A stretch of 33,216 nucleotides of DNA, taken from assembly GCA_903847935.1 (NCBI GenBank), contig CAINEX010000074.1:1-33216 (forward strand), written 5' to 3'. Each line of letters begins with the position of its first letter. Positions within the stretch are counted from its first letter, which is position 1. The translations under genes and the position numbers were made by a program. The notes below the pieces were generated by a model. That model saw nothing but the letters and a program-made list of their open reading frames with translations. It did no database searches and was not told the origin of the DNA. This stretch comes from an uncultured Spartobacteria bacterium (GTDB lineage Bacteria; Verrucomicrobiota; Verrucomicrobiia; Chthoniobacterales; UBA6821). Shown piece after piece: positions 1 to 7,480 of this stretch.

Positions 1-844
1 ATCCCAATGCTAATTTCTGACCAAGCAGGCAGACCTCCCAGAGCCTGCGCTGAGCCTCTGATGCCTTTCCCCTGACCACCGTTCGGGTCAGGTCGCCGTA
101 GTAACCGCTTCCTGCGGCTCGAGGAAAGAGATCAAGGATGATCAACTGGTCCGCCTTGAGAGGGCCATGGCCGCGCTCGTGCGGGTCGCAGGCCTGCTCC
201 CCGCAGGCGACGATTGAGTTGCCAGCGGGGATGCCGCCAGCACGGAGGATCGCTGCCTCGATTTCAATCCGTAACTTTTCAGATGTCAGTGCGGCACCTG
301 CCCAATGGAGAACCTTACGAGGACCACGGGTCGAAGCACGAAGGACCTCATAGGCCCGCTCCATGCCCTTCTCGGTGATCCGTGTAGCCTCCGTCATCAA
401 GGTGATCTCGTCCGGCGTCTTGATCTGGCGTTCCGGTCGAAACATACCTGCAACGGGCGTCACCTCGATGCCATGCTCTTTCAAGTCACGCGCGAGTCCG
501 AGTGGAAAATCGGCGGGCACCAGCGGTCTTGCCCCACCACGCGCCTTCAGGAACGAGGCAATCACCGCTATCGACGTCGGTGCCTTGCCAGATTTCGACG
601 CGATCTTTTTTGCCAAGGCGCTCGAGGAGGCGACCTCGTCCACCTGAGCCTCACTACAACCGCGGTCAAACTCCAGATCACTTAGCAGGATCGAGCTTCT
701 TCCACGGCTCTCAAGATAAACAAAGGGATCGGGCGCACGGAATCCCGTGGCGTGAAGCATATCGGCACCTCTCTCGCTCTCCGATATGATCAGTCGGGCC
801 CTAGGATGCGAGGAGGTCTTTTTAGCCTGGGATCTTTTAGCCAT
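1..844 (-). CDS. M24-family metallopeptidase (Xaa-Pro aminopeptidase-like), C-terminus off the window
   Basis: The reading frame opens with ATG at 844 on the minus strand and stays open to base 1, giving 281 codons; the C-terminal part lies outside the window. Residues 1 to about 145 look like the N-terminal creatinase-type domain. The peptidase (pita-bread) fold begins near the stretch [12 protein letters not shown]. Two Asp metal ligands typical of M24 are visible, D238 in ILDLFPR and D251 in GDLTRT, together with an upstream HERGHG segment. The later His and Glu ligands would be off the window. The family removes N-terminal residues preceding proline, or is prolidase-like. The gene is divergent from rpsN, with about 107 bases between the starts. 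The family call is firm; exact substrate specificity cannot be read. Confidence 0.85.
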   Translation of the reverse strand, partial: MAKRSQAKKTSSHPRARLIISESERGADMLHATGFRAPDPFVYLESRGRSSILLSDLEFDRGCSEAQVDEVASSSALAKKIASKSGKAPTSIAVIASFLKARGGARPLVPADFPLGLARDLKEHGIEVTPVAGMFRPERQIKTPDEITLMTEATRITEKGMERAYEVLRASTRGPRKVLHWAGAALTSEKLRIEIEAAILRAGGIPAGNSIVACGEQACDPHERGHGPLKADQLIILDLFPRAAGSGYYGDLTRTVVRGKASEAQRRLWEVCLLGQKLALG

Positions 845-951
845 GGTTCATCGATGCCTTGGATGGCTCCTCATGGAAAGAGGAAGATTTCCCGTTGCAT
901 CGAAAAAAGATCTTGCAGAAAGGCCCATTTTCCATAACCTCTCCCCTCCCT

Positions 952-1221
952 ATGGCAAAGACTTCATGGCTTGAAAGAGATAAACGCAAACGCGAGACCG
1001 TCGCTAAGTGGGCGGAACTACGTGCTGAACTAAAGGCCAAGAAGGATTATAGCGGCTTGAGCCAGCTTCCCCGTAACGCAAGCCCGGTGCGCCTTACGAA
1101 CCGATGCGTAATCTCAGGTCGTCGTCGCGCTTACCTTCGCCGTTTCAAGCTCTCTCGTATCACCTTCCGCGAACTTGCCACCAATGGCATGATTCCCGGG
1201 GTCACCAAGTCGTCTTGGTAA
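952..1221 (+). CDS. rpsN: 30S ribosomal protein S14
   Basis: An 89-residue basic protein starting [15 protein letters not shown] and ending [11 protein letters not shown], which matches S14 of the small ribosomal subunit over its whole length. The conserved core is [26 protein letters not shown]. It has a single cysteine and no CxxC pairs, so it is the zinc-independent type. A longer frame opens at 859, but the family start MAKxSW at 952 is clear. No strong Shine-Dalgarno sequence precedes it. It stands alone, divergent from a peptidase gene, rather than inside the spc ribosomal protein operon. Confidence 0.95.
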   Translation: MAKTSWLERDKRKRETVAKWAELRAELKAKKDYSGLSQLPRNASPVRLTNRCVISGRRRAYLRRFKLSRITFRELATNGMIPGVTKSSW

Positions 1222-1348
1222 GAAGGAGATTTTTAGCCGACTCCTCCGCTTCACGGGAGTCCCCTCGCCTCAGAAAGTCTAACAAAGGTATGAACTCTTG
1301 TTTTATCTTTGTGAAAATCTCCTTCTCATCACTGATGGAGTCTTTCAT
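1202..1348 (-). CDS. possible small protein, unknown
   Basis: A 48-codon frame on the minus strand starts with ATG at 1348; a TTG at 1393 would add 15 residues. The product is charged and helix-like ([18 protein letters not shown], then [11 protein letters not shown]). GGGAG lies about 11 bases before the ATG, a little far for a Shine-Dalgarno sequence. Its 3' end overlaps the last 20 bases of rpsN on the opposite strand. No family is recognised. The composition is protein-like, but an open frame of this length can occur by chance in the gap between rpsN and the next gene. Confidence 0.3.
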   Translation of the reverse strand: MKDSISDEKEIFTKIKQEFIPLLDFLRRGDSREAEESAKNLLLTKTTW

Positions 1349-1405
1349 GACAATCTCATCTCCCGATAACCGCGCAATTCGCCGGTTTGCCAACTGAGAT
1401 TTTCC

Positions 1406-2809
1406 ATGCCGTTTGTCACTGCCATCTTGGCGGTGGCGGCAGGGGATCCGGCCCGCCTGCTAGCCACCCAACTCCCAGCTTCCCAATGGGAGTCAGCCGA
1501 AGTCATGTTCCTGAGGCTTCTGGCCATTTTCGTGCTGGTTCTGCTGAATGGCTTTTTTGTTGCCTCCGAACTGGCCATCGTCAAGATCCGAGGAAGCCAA
1601 CTGGACACCCTGATCGAGCAGGGTGATTCCCGTGCGCTGATTACCAAACACATCACCACCCATCTGGAAGCCTACATTTCGGCCACCCAGCTGGGGATCA
1701 CACTGGCAAGTCTTGGGTTGGGCTGGTTGGGCGAGCCCTTCCTTGCACACATGATCGAGCCGGCCTTCCTGTTAGTTGGGATCAGCTCTACCGGGGTCAT
1801 CACGACGATCTCGTTCATTCTGGCATTTTCACTGATTACTTTCCTCCACATCGTCCTTGGTGAGCTTGCCCCGAAATCCCTGTCCATCCGTAAGCCGGTA
1901 GAGGTCGCTCTCTGGCTGAGCCCCCCGCTGAATCTTTTTTACACCGTGTTCAGGCCGATCATCGGCTTCCTCAATCGCTCCGCAAATTTCCTGCTACGGC
2001 ATGTGTTTCATGTCGAGCCTCCGGAGGACTCCGAACGGGCCCTTACCAATGAGGAACTCCGGGTGATCCTTACCGAGAGCCGTGAGGCCGAGGAGGTATC
2101 CCACTTGGGCGAACAGCTTGCCGTGAATGCGCTCGACCTGCGCAACCGTGTCGTACGTGACATCATGACCCCCCGCAGCGAGGTGATCCTGCTGGACCTT
2201 GAGGAACCATTCGACGGGGAGCTGATCAAGGCTATCGAATCGAGGCACACCCGGTTCCCGCTTTGCACCGGGGCCCTCGACGATTCCGTCGGACTCGTCC
2301 ACATCAAGGATCTGCTCAGAATGGTTCACTCGGAGAAAAAGGATCTCGTGGGAATCCAGCGTCCGATTCATCACGTCTCGGAAATGATGCCCCTGGAGAA
2401 ACTCCTCAACTACTTCCTAGCCAAGCATGCTCACTTGGCCATTGCAGTCGACGAATATGGAGGCGCTGTGGGGATCGTGACACTCGATAACGTGCTTGAG
2501 GAGCTCGTCGGATCGATCCATGACGAGTTCGACACGCACGAGGAAGAGATCACCAATATCCGTGACGGGGAATTTAATGCCGAGGGTACCCTTGCCCTCC
2601 ACGATCTTGCGGAGGAGACCGGGCTCAGGTTTGAAGAGACGGAGGTCAGTACCATTGGCGGCTACGTCACGCAACATCTGGGCCATCTCCCGACCCGCGG
2701 AGAGAGCATGGTCATCGGTGACTACGTGGTTACCGTCACAAAAACGGACGGACGGCGTATTCTTCAACTTAATTTTAAAAAACCAGCGGCCCCAGTCGTG
2801 ACGGAATAA
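1406..2809 (+). CDS. CNNM/CBS-domain membrane protein (HlyC/CorC/TlyC family)
   Basis: A 467-residue inner-membrane protein of the family often annotated as haemolysin-like or CorC-like. It combines a CNNM transmembrane domain with cytosolic CBS domains and is linked in some bacteria to Mg2+ or Co2+ efflux. The CNNM domain spans about residues 36-235 with hydrophobic segments, including LLAIFVLVLLNGFFVASELA and a second around FILAFSLITFLHIVLGELAPKS. Two CBS units follow, opening with the typical VVRDIMTPRSEV, then DEYGGAVGIVTLDNVLEELVG at the end of the pair. A C-terminal CorC_HlyC domain covers about residues 380-460. An alternative start is ATG 1505 (MFLRLLAIF), which removes 33 poorly conserved residues. 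The family is certain; the transported ion and the start are not. Confidence 0.88.
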   Translation: MPFVTAILAVAAGDPARLLATQLPASQWESAEVMFLRLLAIFVLVLLNGFFVASELAIVKIRGSQLDTLIEQGDSRALITKHITTHLEAYISATQLGITLASLGLGWLGEPFLAHMIEPAFLLVGISSTGVITTISFILAFSLITFLHIVLGELAPKSLSIRKPVEVALWLSPPLNLFYTVFRPIIGFLNRSANFLLRHVFHVEPPEDSERALTNEELRVILTESREAEEVSHLGEQLAVNALDLRNRVVRDIMTPRSEVILLDLEEPFDGELIKAIESRHTRFPLCTGALDDSVGLVHIKDLLRMVHSEKKDLVGIQRPIHHVSEMMPLEKLLNYFLAKHAHLAIAVDEYGGAVGIVTLDNVLEELVGSIHDEFDTHEEEITNIRDGEFNAEGTLALHDLAEETGLRFEETEVSTIGGYVTQHLGHLPTRGESMVIGDYVVTVTKTDGRRILQLNFKKPAAPVVTE

Positions 2810-2939
2810 GCCCCGTTGAGCGAAAGGCTGACTTGAGAAAAAGCACCCATCCTTGGGGAGGCATCTTGCTGCAGAATTCACTGCGATGCCCCATGTTCCA
2901 ACTTTCCTAGCGGTACGGGCATCCCTTAGGATGCAACGC

Positions 2940-4049
2940 ATGTGGAAGACCGCCCATGAGCATATACTGAGATTAACCGTCTACGAACCGGGAAAGCCTG
3001 TCGAGGAACTGGCGCGTGATCTTGGTCTCCGGGAAGAGGAGATCATCAAGCTGGCTTCAAATGAAAATCCGCTTGGTCCTTCGCCCAAGGCGGTGGAAGC
3101 AATGCGTAAAACCCTTGAAAGGGCCCATTTCTACCCGGATGGCGGAGGCTATGAACTCCGCGGCGCGGTCGCCAAGAGACTTGGGATGCAGCGTGAAAAT
3201 ATCGTCCTCGGTAATGGATCCAATGAAATCATTGAGTTCATAGGCCACGCTTTCCTGGGACCTGGCGACGAGGTCGTGGTGGCGCGCCACTCCTTTGCCG
3301 TCTACAAGTTGATGGCACAACTCTTCGGCGCCGATACGGTGGAGGTGCCGGATCCAGCATTTACGGCCGATCTGGAGGCCATGCTTGCCGCCATCACCCC
3401 GAAAACGCGGGCAGTCTTCATCGCCAACCCTAACAACCCGACCGGCACAATGGTCGGCCAAGAGGCGATCGATTCCTTCATGGCCGCGGTTCCCGACCAT
3501 GTGCTGGTTGTCTTTGACGAGGCTTACCACGAGTTCCTTGAGAAGGCGCCCGATGTGCTGCCGTATGTCCGCTCGGGGCGGAACGTCGTTGTGTTGCGCA
3601 CCTTCTCCAAGATCATGGGCCTTGCCAATCTTCGCATCGGCTATGGCATTACCACAGCTGAGATCGCGGCCGTGCTCCAGCGGACGCGTCAGCCGTTCAA
3701 TGCGAACGGGATTGCGCAGGCCGGAGCGCTCGCGGGACTTCTCGACGATGATCACATGATCCGGACTCGCGAGTTGACCGATGAGGGACGTGCATACCTT
3801 GAACAGGAGTTTGAAACGATGGGCCTCCAGTTTGTTCCAAGTTTCGCCAACTTCGTGCTCGTGAAGGTGGGTGACGGAAAGCAGTTATTTGACGACATGC
3901 TCCGCAAGGGGATCATCCTCCGCGCGATGGGAAGCTACGGGATGCCCGAGTGGATCAGGATATCCGTAGGCACAATGGATCAGAACCGCCGCTGTATTGC
4001 AGAACTTAAGAAACTGGCTGAGAAGGGAATTCTCTCCACCAACGGCTAG
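2940..4049 (+). CDS. hisC: histidinol-phosphate aminotransferase
   Basis: A PLP-dependent class I/II aminotransferase converting imidazole-acetol phosphate to histidinol phosphate in histidine synthesis. The 369-residue product begins MWKTAHEHILRL, followed by YEPGKP and the SNENPLGPSP signature. The PLP lysine is K224 in RTFSKIMGLANLRIGY, and NPNNPTG and FDEAYHEF are also present. The frame is open from 2853, but ATG 2940 gives the usual family N-terminus and has AGGA eight bases upstream. It is followed after 2 nt by mnmE, so the two are probably co-transcribed. A second his gene, hisF, lies 12 kb away on the other strand, so the his genes are scattered. The fold is shared with other HisC-like aminotransferases acting on aromatic substrates, but the motifs favour HisC. 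Confidence 0.9.
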   Translation: MWKTAHEHILRLTVYEPGKPVEELARDLGLREEEIIKLASNENPLGPSPKAVEAMRKTLERAHFYPDGGGYELRGAVAKRLGMQRENIVLGNGSNEIIEFIGHAFLGPGDEVVVARHSFAVYKLMAQLFGADTVEVPDPAFTADLEAMLAAITPKTRAVFIANPNNPTGTMVGQEAIDSFMAAVPDHVLVVFDEAYHEFLEKAPDVLPYVRSGRNVVVLRTFSKIMGLANLRIGYGITTAEIAAVLQRTRQPFNANGIAQAGALAGLLDDDHMIRTRELTDEGRAYLEQEFETMGLQFVPSFANFVLVKVGDGKQLFDDMLRKGIILRAMGSYGMPEWIRISVGTMDQNRRCIAELKKLAEKGILSTNG

Positions 4050-4051
4050 TC

Positions 4052-5401
4052 GTGCAGGAAACCATCGCAGCCCAAGCCACACCTGCTGGTGAGGGTGCCC
4101 TTGCCGTGATCAGAATCAGCGGAGCGGGAGCCCTAGCTGTCGCCGATAAGATTTTCCGTGGGAGATATCAGCCTTCCATTGCTAAGGAGCGAATGGTGCT
4201 ATTAGGCCGCATCGTTGGGGATAATGAAGAGGTCGTCGACGAGGTGCTTCTGACGGTCTTCCGTAATCCCCGCAGCTATACAGGGGAGGATCTTGTCGAG
4301 ATCAGCGGACATGGCGGTGCTGTTGTTGCATCACGCGTGCTCGCTGCAACCCTTGCCGCAGGTGCAAGGTTGGCACGACCGGGTGAGTTCACGGAACGCG
4401 CTTTCCTGAATGGAAAGCTGGACCTGACACAGGCTGAGGCGGTCATGGACCTCATCAGTGCTCAAACACCACGAGCCGCACGTTCCGCAGCATTGCAACT
4501 CGAGGGACGTCTGGGATCGGAGATCCGCAGACTAAGGGAGGAACTTCTCGAATGTGTGGCGCATCTGGAGGCCTTCATTGACTTTCCCGAAGAGGGCATC
4601 GATCCCGAGAGCGGGACCGTTCTCCTGAATCGGATGCAAGGAATCTCGGCTCACATCGACCGCCTCCTTGAGACTGCCAATGAGGGGATGCTTCTGCGCG
4701 ACGGGATCACTCTTGCTCTCTGTGGTGCCCCTAATGCAGGGAAATCAAGCCTCATGAACCGGCTGCTCGGAGTGGAACGAGCCATCGTCAATGAAGCGCC
4801 GGGCACGACACGTGACACCATCGAGGAGAGCGCAACCCTTGGGGGATATCCCTTCCGGATCATTGATACAGCCGGTCTCAGGGAGACTGCCGATCCCGTG
4901 GAGAAGGAGGGGGTGCAACGCGCCCGCAAAGCTGCCGAAGATGCCGATCTTCGGATTCATATGGTCGATGCCTCCACAATGAAAACCACCGTTCAGCCAC
5001 TTTTTGAAGATGAACTACTTATCATCAACAAGATGGATCTTGTCGATGGCAGCGCGGACCTTCCACCTCCACCTCTTTCTCAGGAAAGCCTCCGGATTTC
5101 GTGCAAGACCGGCGAGGGGATCGGAGAACTGGTAGAAAAAATCCTGCGGAGAGTAACTAGTCGCTCAGAGTCGGAAGCAACGATCCACGGCGCCTCCATC
5201 GGCTCTCGCCATCGTGACTGCTTGGAGCGCGCCATGACGGCGCTAAGGGAGGCAATCAGGCTTCTTGCTGCAGGGGAACCTCCGGAGTTGCTCGCCGTTG
5301 AATTGCGCAGTTCACTCGCTGCCGTGGGGCAGATTATCGGGGATGCCGGACCTGAGGAAATCCTAGGCAAGATCTTCAGTAGCTTCTGTATCGGAAAATA
5401 G
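4052..5401 (+). CDS. mnmE: tRNA modification GTPase MnmE
   Basis: MnmE (TrmE) works with MnmG to add the carboxymethylaminomethyl group to wobble uridine 34 of certain tRNAs. The 449-residue protein has all expected parts: an N-terminal formyl-THF binding domain (DTIAA-like start QETIAAQATPAGEGALAVIRIS), the conserved SYTGEDLVEISGHGG, a helical domain, and an inserted G domain. The G domain has P-loop GAPNAGKSS at 225-233, DTAG at 272-275 and NKMD at 326-329. The C-terminus FCIGK carries the catalytic cysteine. The start is GTG at 4052, two bases after the hisC stop, with no better alternative. Confidence 0.95.
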   Translation: MQETIAAQATPAGEGALAVIRISGAGALAVADKIFRGRYQPSIAKERMVLLGRIVGDNEEVVDEVLLTVFRNPRSYTGEDLVEISGHGGAVVASRVLAATLAAGARLARPGEFTERAFLNGKLDLTQAEAVMDLISAQTPRAARSAALQLEGRLGSEIRRLREELLECVAHLEAFIDFPEEGIDPESGTVLLNRMQGISAHIDRLLETANEGMLLRDGITLALCGAPNAGKSSLMNRLLGVERAIVNEAPGTTRDTIEESATLGGYPFRIIDTAGLRETADPVEKEGVQRARKAAEDADLRIHMVDASTMKTTVQPLFEDELLIINKMDLVDGSADLPPPPLSQESLRISCKTGEGIGELVEKILRRVTSRSESEATIHGASIGSRHRDCLERAMTALREAIRLLAAGEPPELLAVELRSSLAAVGQIIGDAGPEEILGKIFSSFCIGK

Positions 5402-5459
5402 CTGCACCAGAGGCCCTTTGCATCCTTACCTTTTGTCGCGATGTCCCTTTCCTGATTTT

Positions 5460-5475
5460 CTATTTATCTAAATAG
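5460..5475. promoter_or_regulatory. perfect AT-rich inverted repeat just before pyrD
   Basis: CTATTTA and TAAATAG form a perfect 7-bp inverted repeat around a 2-base centre (TC). It ends nine bases before the pyrD start codon and is followed by a T-rich run. The arms are AT-only except for their outer C/G pair and contrast with the GC-richer surroundings. The symmetry and position suggest an operator or a structure over the start of the mRNA, but no regulator family is recognised. A 2-base loop is too tight for a good hairpin, so a protein site fits better. Confidence 0.35.
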
Positions 5476-5484
5476 CTTTTTCCC

Positions 5485-6492
5485 ATGGATTTTTATTCCC
5501 GCTTTCTCCGGCCGATCTTCTTCTCGCTCAATGCGGAGGAAGCACACGATGCTGTGATGAGTCTTCTCCAGTCAGGCTCCCGCTATCCGGGGATCATTCG
5601 CATAATGGCTGGACCACAGATCCCTCCAAACCAGCGAAAAGTGGCTGGCATCAACTTCCCCACCCCGATCGGATTGGCCGCCGGTATGGATAAGAACGGC
5701 ATCGCACTCCCGGCTTGGGAAGCACTTGGTTTCGGCTTTGTGGAAGTGGGAACGATTACTTCGCGACCGCAACCCGGCAACCCAAAGCCGCGTCTCTTCC
5801 GCTTTCCGGATCATGAGGCGCTGATCAACCGTCTCGGATTCAATAACGAAGGCGTCGAAGCCGTGGCTTCACGACTTGAGGGATTGCGTTCTTCCGGAAA
5901 CTGGCCCGGCATCCCAGTTGGTCTAAATATCGGCAAGTCCAAGGTGACACCCGCAGGGGCAGCTCATCTTGATTATCTTGCCTCCTTCAAGCGCTTAAAG
6001 GGACTTGAAGATTACTTTGTGATCAACGTCAGTTCGCCCAATACCCCGGGCCTCCGGGATCTCCAGTCCACGGAGGCACTGGGAAGGATCATCCGTACGC
6101 TCCGCGACTGGGAGGGAACACCGAGCAAGCCGCTTTTCGTCAAGGTCGCGCCCGATCTTGCGGAGGAGGATCTTGTGGAGATCGTCAAGCTCGCTGAGGA
6201 AGAGCAACTTGCCGGTCTGATTGCTACCAACACGACTCTCGATCATTCAGCCATTCCCGATGACCAGCAACAGCAAGGGGGGCTCAGTGGGAAGCCCGTG
6301 AGACTCCGATCCCTGCGGGCTCTGCAGATTATCAGGCAACACTCAAAGCTTCCGGTGATCGCCTGCGGTGGTATCAGTGACGGGGCTTCGGCACAAGAGA
6401 GGATGGAGGCTGGAGCGGATCTCCTCCAAGTTTACACCTCTTTTATCTACCAGGGGCCGGCACTGTTGAGAAAACTCTCCAAAGTCACATGA
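5485..6492 (+). CDS. pyrD: dihydroorotate dehydrogenase (quinone), class 2
   Basis: Oxidises dihydroorotate to orotate in pyrimidine synthesis, passing electrons to membrane quinone. The 335-residue product has the class 2 layout: an N-terminal membrane-associating segment (MDFYSRFLRPIFFSLNAEEAHDAVMSLL), then GLAAGMDKNG, INRLGFNNEG, the FMN/substrate motif NVSSPNTPGLRDLQ, FVKVAPDL, TNTT, GGLSGKPV, GGISDG, and GADLLQVYTSFIYQGP near the C-terminus. The start ATG 5485 gives the normal N-terminus; there is no clear Shine-Dalgarno sequence, and an AT-rich inverted repeat sits immediately upstream. The quinone link fits with the menaquinone-type gene next door. Confidence 0.95.
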   Translation: MDFYSRFLRPIFFSLNAEEAHDAVMSLLQSGSRYPGIIRIMAGPQIPPNQRKVAGINFPTPIGLAAGMDKNGIALPAWEALGFGFVEVGTITSRPQPGNPKPRLFRFPDHEALINRLGFNNEGVEAVASRLEGLRSSGNWPGIPVGLNIGKSKVTPAGAAHLDYLASFKRLKGLEDYFVINVSSPNTPGLRDLQSTEALGRIIRTLRDWEGTPSKPLFVKVAPDLAEEDLVEIVKLAEEEQLAGLIATNTTLDHSAIPDDQQQQGGLSGKPVRLRSLRALQIIRQHSKLPVIACGGISDGASAQERMEAGADLLQVYTSFIYQGPALLRKLSKVT

Positions 6493-6516
6493 ATTTGAAA
6501 GATTCGGCGGATTATC

Positions 6517-6544
6517 TTCAGCCCTCGGTCTTCAGCCTTTAGCC
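6517..6544 (+). repeat. heptamer tandem repeat upstream of the MqnA/MqnD-like gene
   Basis: Four consecutive 7-base units (TTCAGCC, CTCGGTC, TTCAGCC, TTTAGCC) followed by TTTTCCC, ending about nine bases before the start codon at 6554. The same type of unit occurs upstream of folE2 at 29463-29490, in the same orientation relative to its gene. This resembles the short tandemly repeated repetitive (STRR) sequences described in cyanobacteria; the function is unknown. Confidence 0.6.
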
Positions 6545-6553
6545 TTTTCCCAT

Positions 6554-7432
6554 ATGTCCCACGCACCCGATACCACTCTCCTCCTAGGCCACTCGCCAGA
6601 TCCCGACGATGCATTCATGTTCTACGCAATGGCGGCCGATAAGATCGACCTCATGGGGTATCGCTTCGAGCATACCCTTCAGGATATCCAGACCCTGAAT
6701 GAGCGGGCCATTCGTGGGGAACTCCATCTCTCCGCCGTCTCCATCCATGCCTATGCCTACTTGCTCGACTCATACGCCCTACTGCCATGCGGGGCCAGCA
6801 TGGGAGACGGCTACGGTCCCATGTTTGTCTGCCGCCAGAGCCAGGGACCGGCCGCGAATACCTCCGAGGAGGAAAAGAAGATTTGGCTCCGCTCGAAAAA
6901 GATTGCTGTCCCTGGCCTCATGACGAGCGCCTATCTGAGTGCCCAGCTTTATCTTGGCAGGGAATTCAATCACAGCGTGGTTCCTTTTGATGAAATCTTC
7001 GATGCGATCCGCTCTGGCAGTGTCGATGTCGGACTGATCATTCATGAGGGCCAACTCACCTATGCCAAGGAGGGATTTGAAAAGGTGGCCGACTTGGGGG
7101 AGTGGTTCAAGGGTGAGACAGGGCTGCCTCTTCCCCTTGGCGGGAATGTTATCCGTAAGGATTTCACCCAGGAGCAACGGAGTGAACTCAACACCATCAT
7201 GAAGGAGAGCATCCGCTATGGCCTGGAGCATCGCCGTGCAGCCGTAGATCACAGCATGGCCCATGCTCGTGGCATGGAAGTGCCACTTGCTGATGAATTC
7301 ATCGGTATGTACGTGAACGACTATACCCTCGACTACGGGGATAGTGGACGAGCGGCCATCAGGGAGTTTCTTGGCCGAGCTGCGGACAAGGGACTTGTGC
7401 CACGGCTCGATAAACTTGAGTTTGTGAGCTAA
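6554..7432 (+). CDS. mqnD: MqnA/MqnD-family protein, probably 1,4-dihydroxy-6-naphthoate synthase
   Basis: A 292-residue periplasmic-binding-protein fold enzyme. The N-terminal motif GHSPDPDDAFMFYAMA (about residues 12-27) corresponds to the SPCPNDTF-type signature of MqnD, which forms 1,4-dihydroxy-6-naphthoate from cyclic dehypoxanthinyl futalosine in the futalosine route to menaquinone. Further family features are LSAVSIHAYAYLLDSYALLPCGASMGDGYGP, DVGLIIHEGQLTY and a conserved GETGLPLPLGGNV segment. There is no signal peptide, so it is a cytosolic enzyme rather than a transport binding protein, although such proteins are often annotated as ABC substrate-binding. The paralogue MqnA has the same fold; the GLPLPLGGN segment favours MqnD. 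No other mqn gene is in the window. A terminator follows directly. Confidence 0.75.
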   Translation: MSHAPDTTLLLGHSPDPDDAFMFYAMAADKIDLMGYRFEHTLQDIQTLNERAIRGELHLSAVSIHAYAYLLDSYALLPCGASMGDGYGPMFVCRQSQGPAANTSEEEKKIWLRSKKIAVPGLMTSAYLSAQLYLGREFNHSVVPFDEIFDAIRSGSVDVGLIIHEGQLTYAKEGFEKVADLGEWFKGETGLPLPLGGNVIRKDFTQEQRSELNTIMKESIRYGLEHRRAAVDHSMAHARGMEVPLADEFIGMYVNDYTLDYGDSGRAAIREFLGRAADKGLVPRLDKLEFVS

Positions 7433-7447
7433 GAAGACTCCTGAGAC

Positions 7448-7475
7448 AACTCCCTTCGGTGGGAAGGGAGTTTTT
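7448..7475 (+). terminator. rho-independent terminator after the MqnA/MqnD-like gene
   Basis: AACTCCCTT (7448-7456) pairs perfectly with AAGGGAGTT (7464-7472) around a 7-base loop, followed by a short T run. It ends the plus-strand run of genes and lies between two convergent genes. Read on the minus strand the hairpin is preserved, but a good T tract is lacking, so it should act mainly on the plus strand. Confidence 0.85.
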
Positions 7476-7480
7476 GGCTA

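Noticed and set aside
138-789. Overlapping plus-strand frames of 60-126 codons at the left edge
   Set aside because: They are shadows of the minus-strand M24 peptidase frame, which runs open from 844 to the window edge and has clear metal-ligand motifs.
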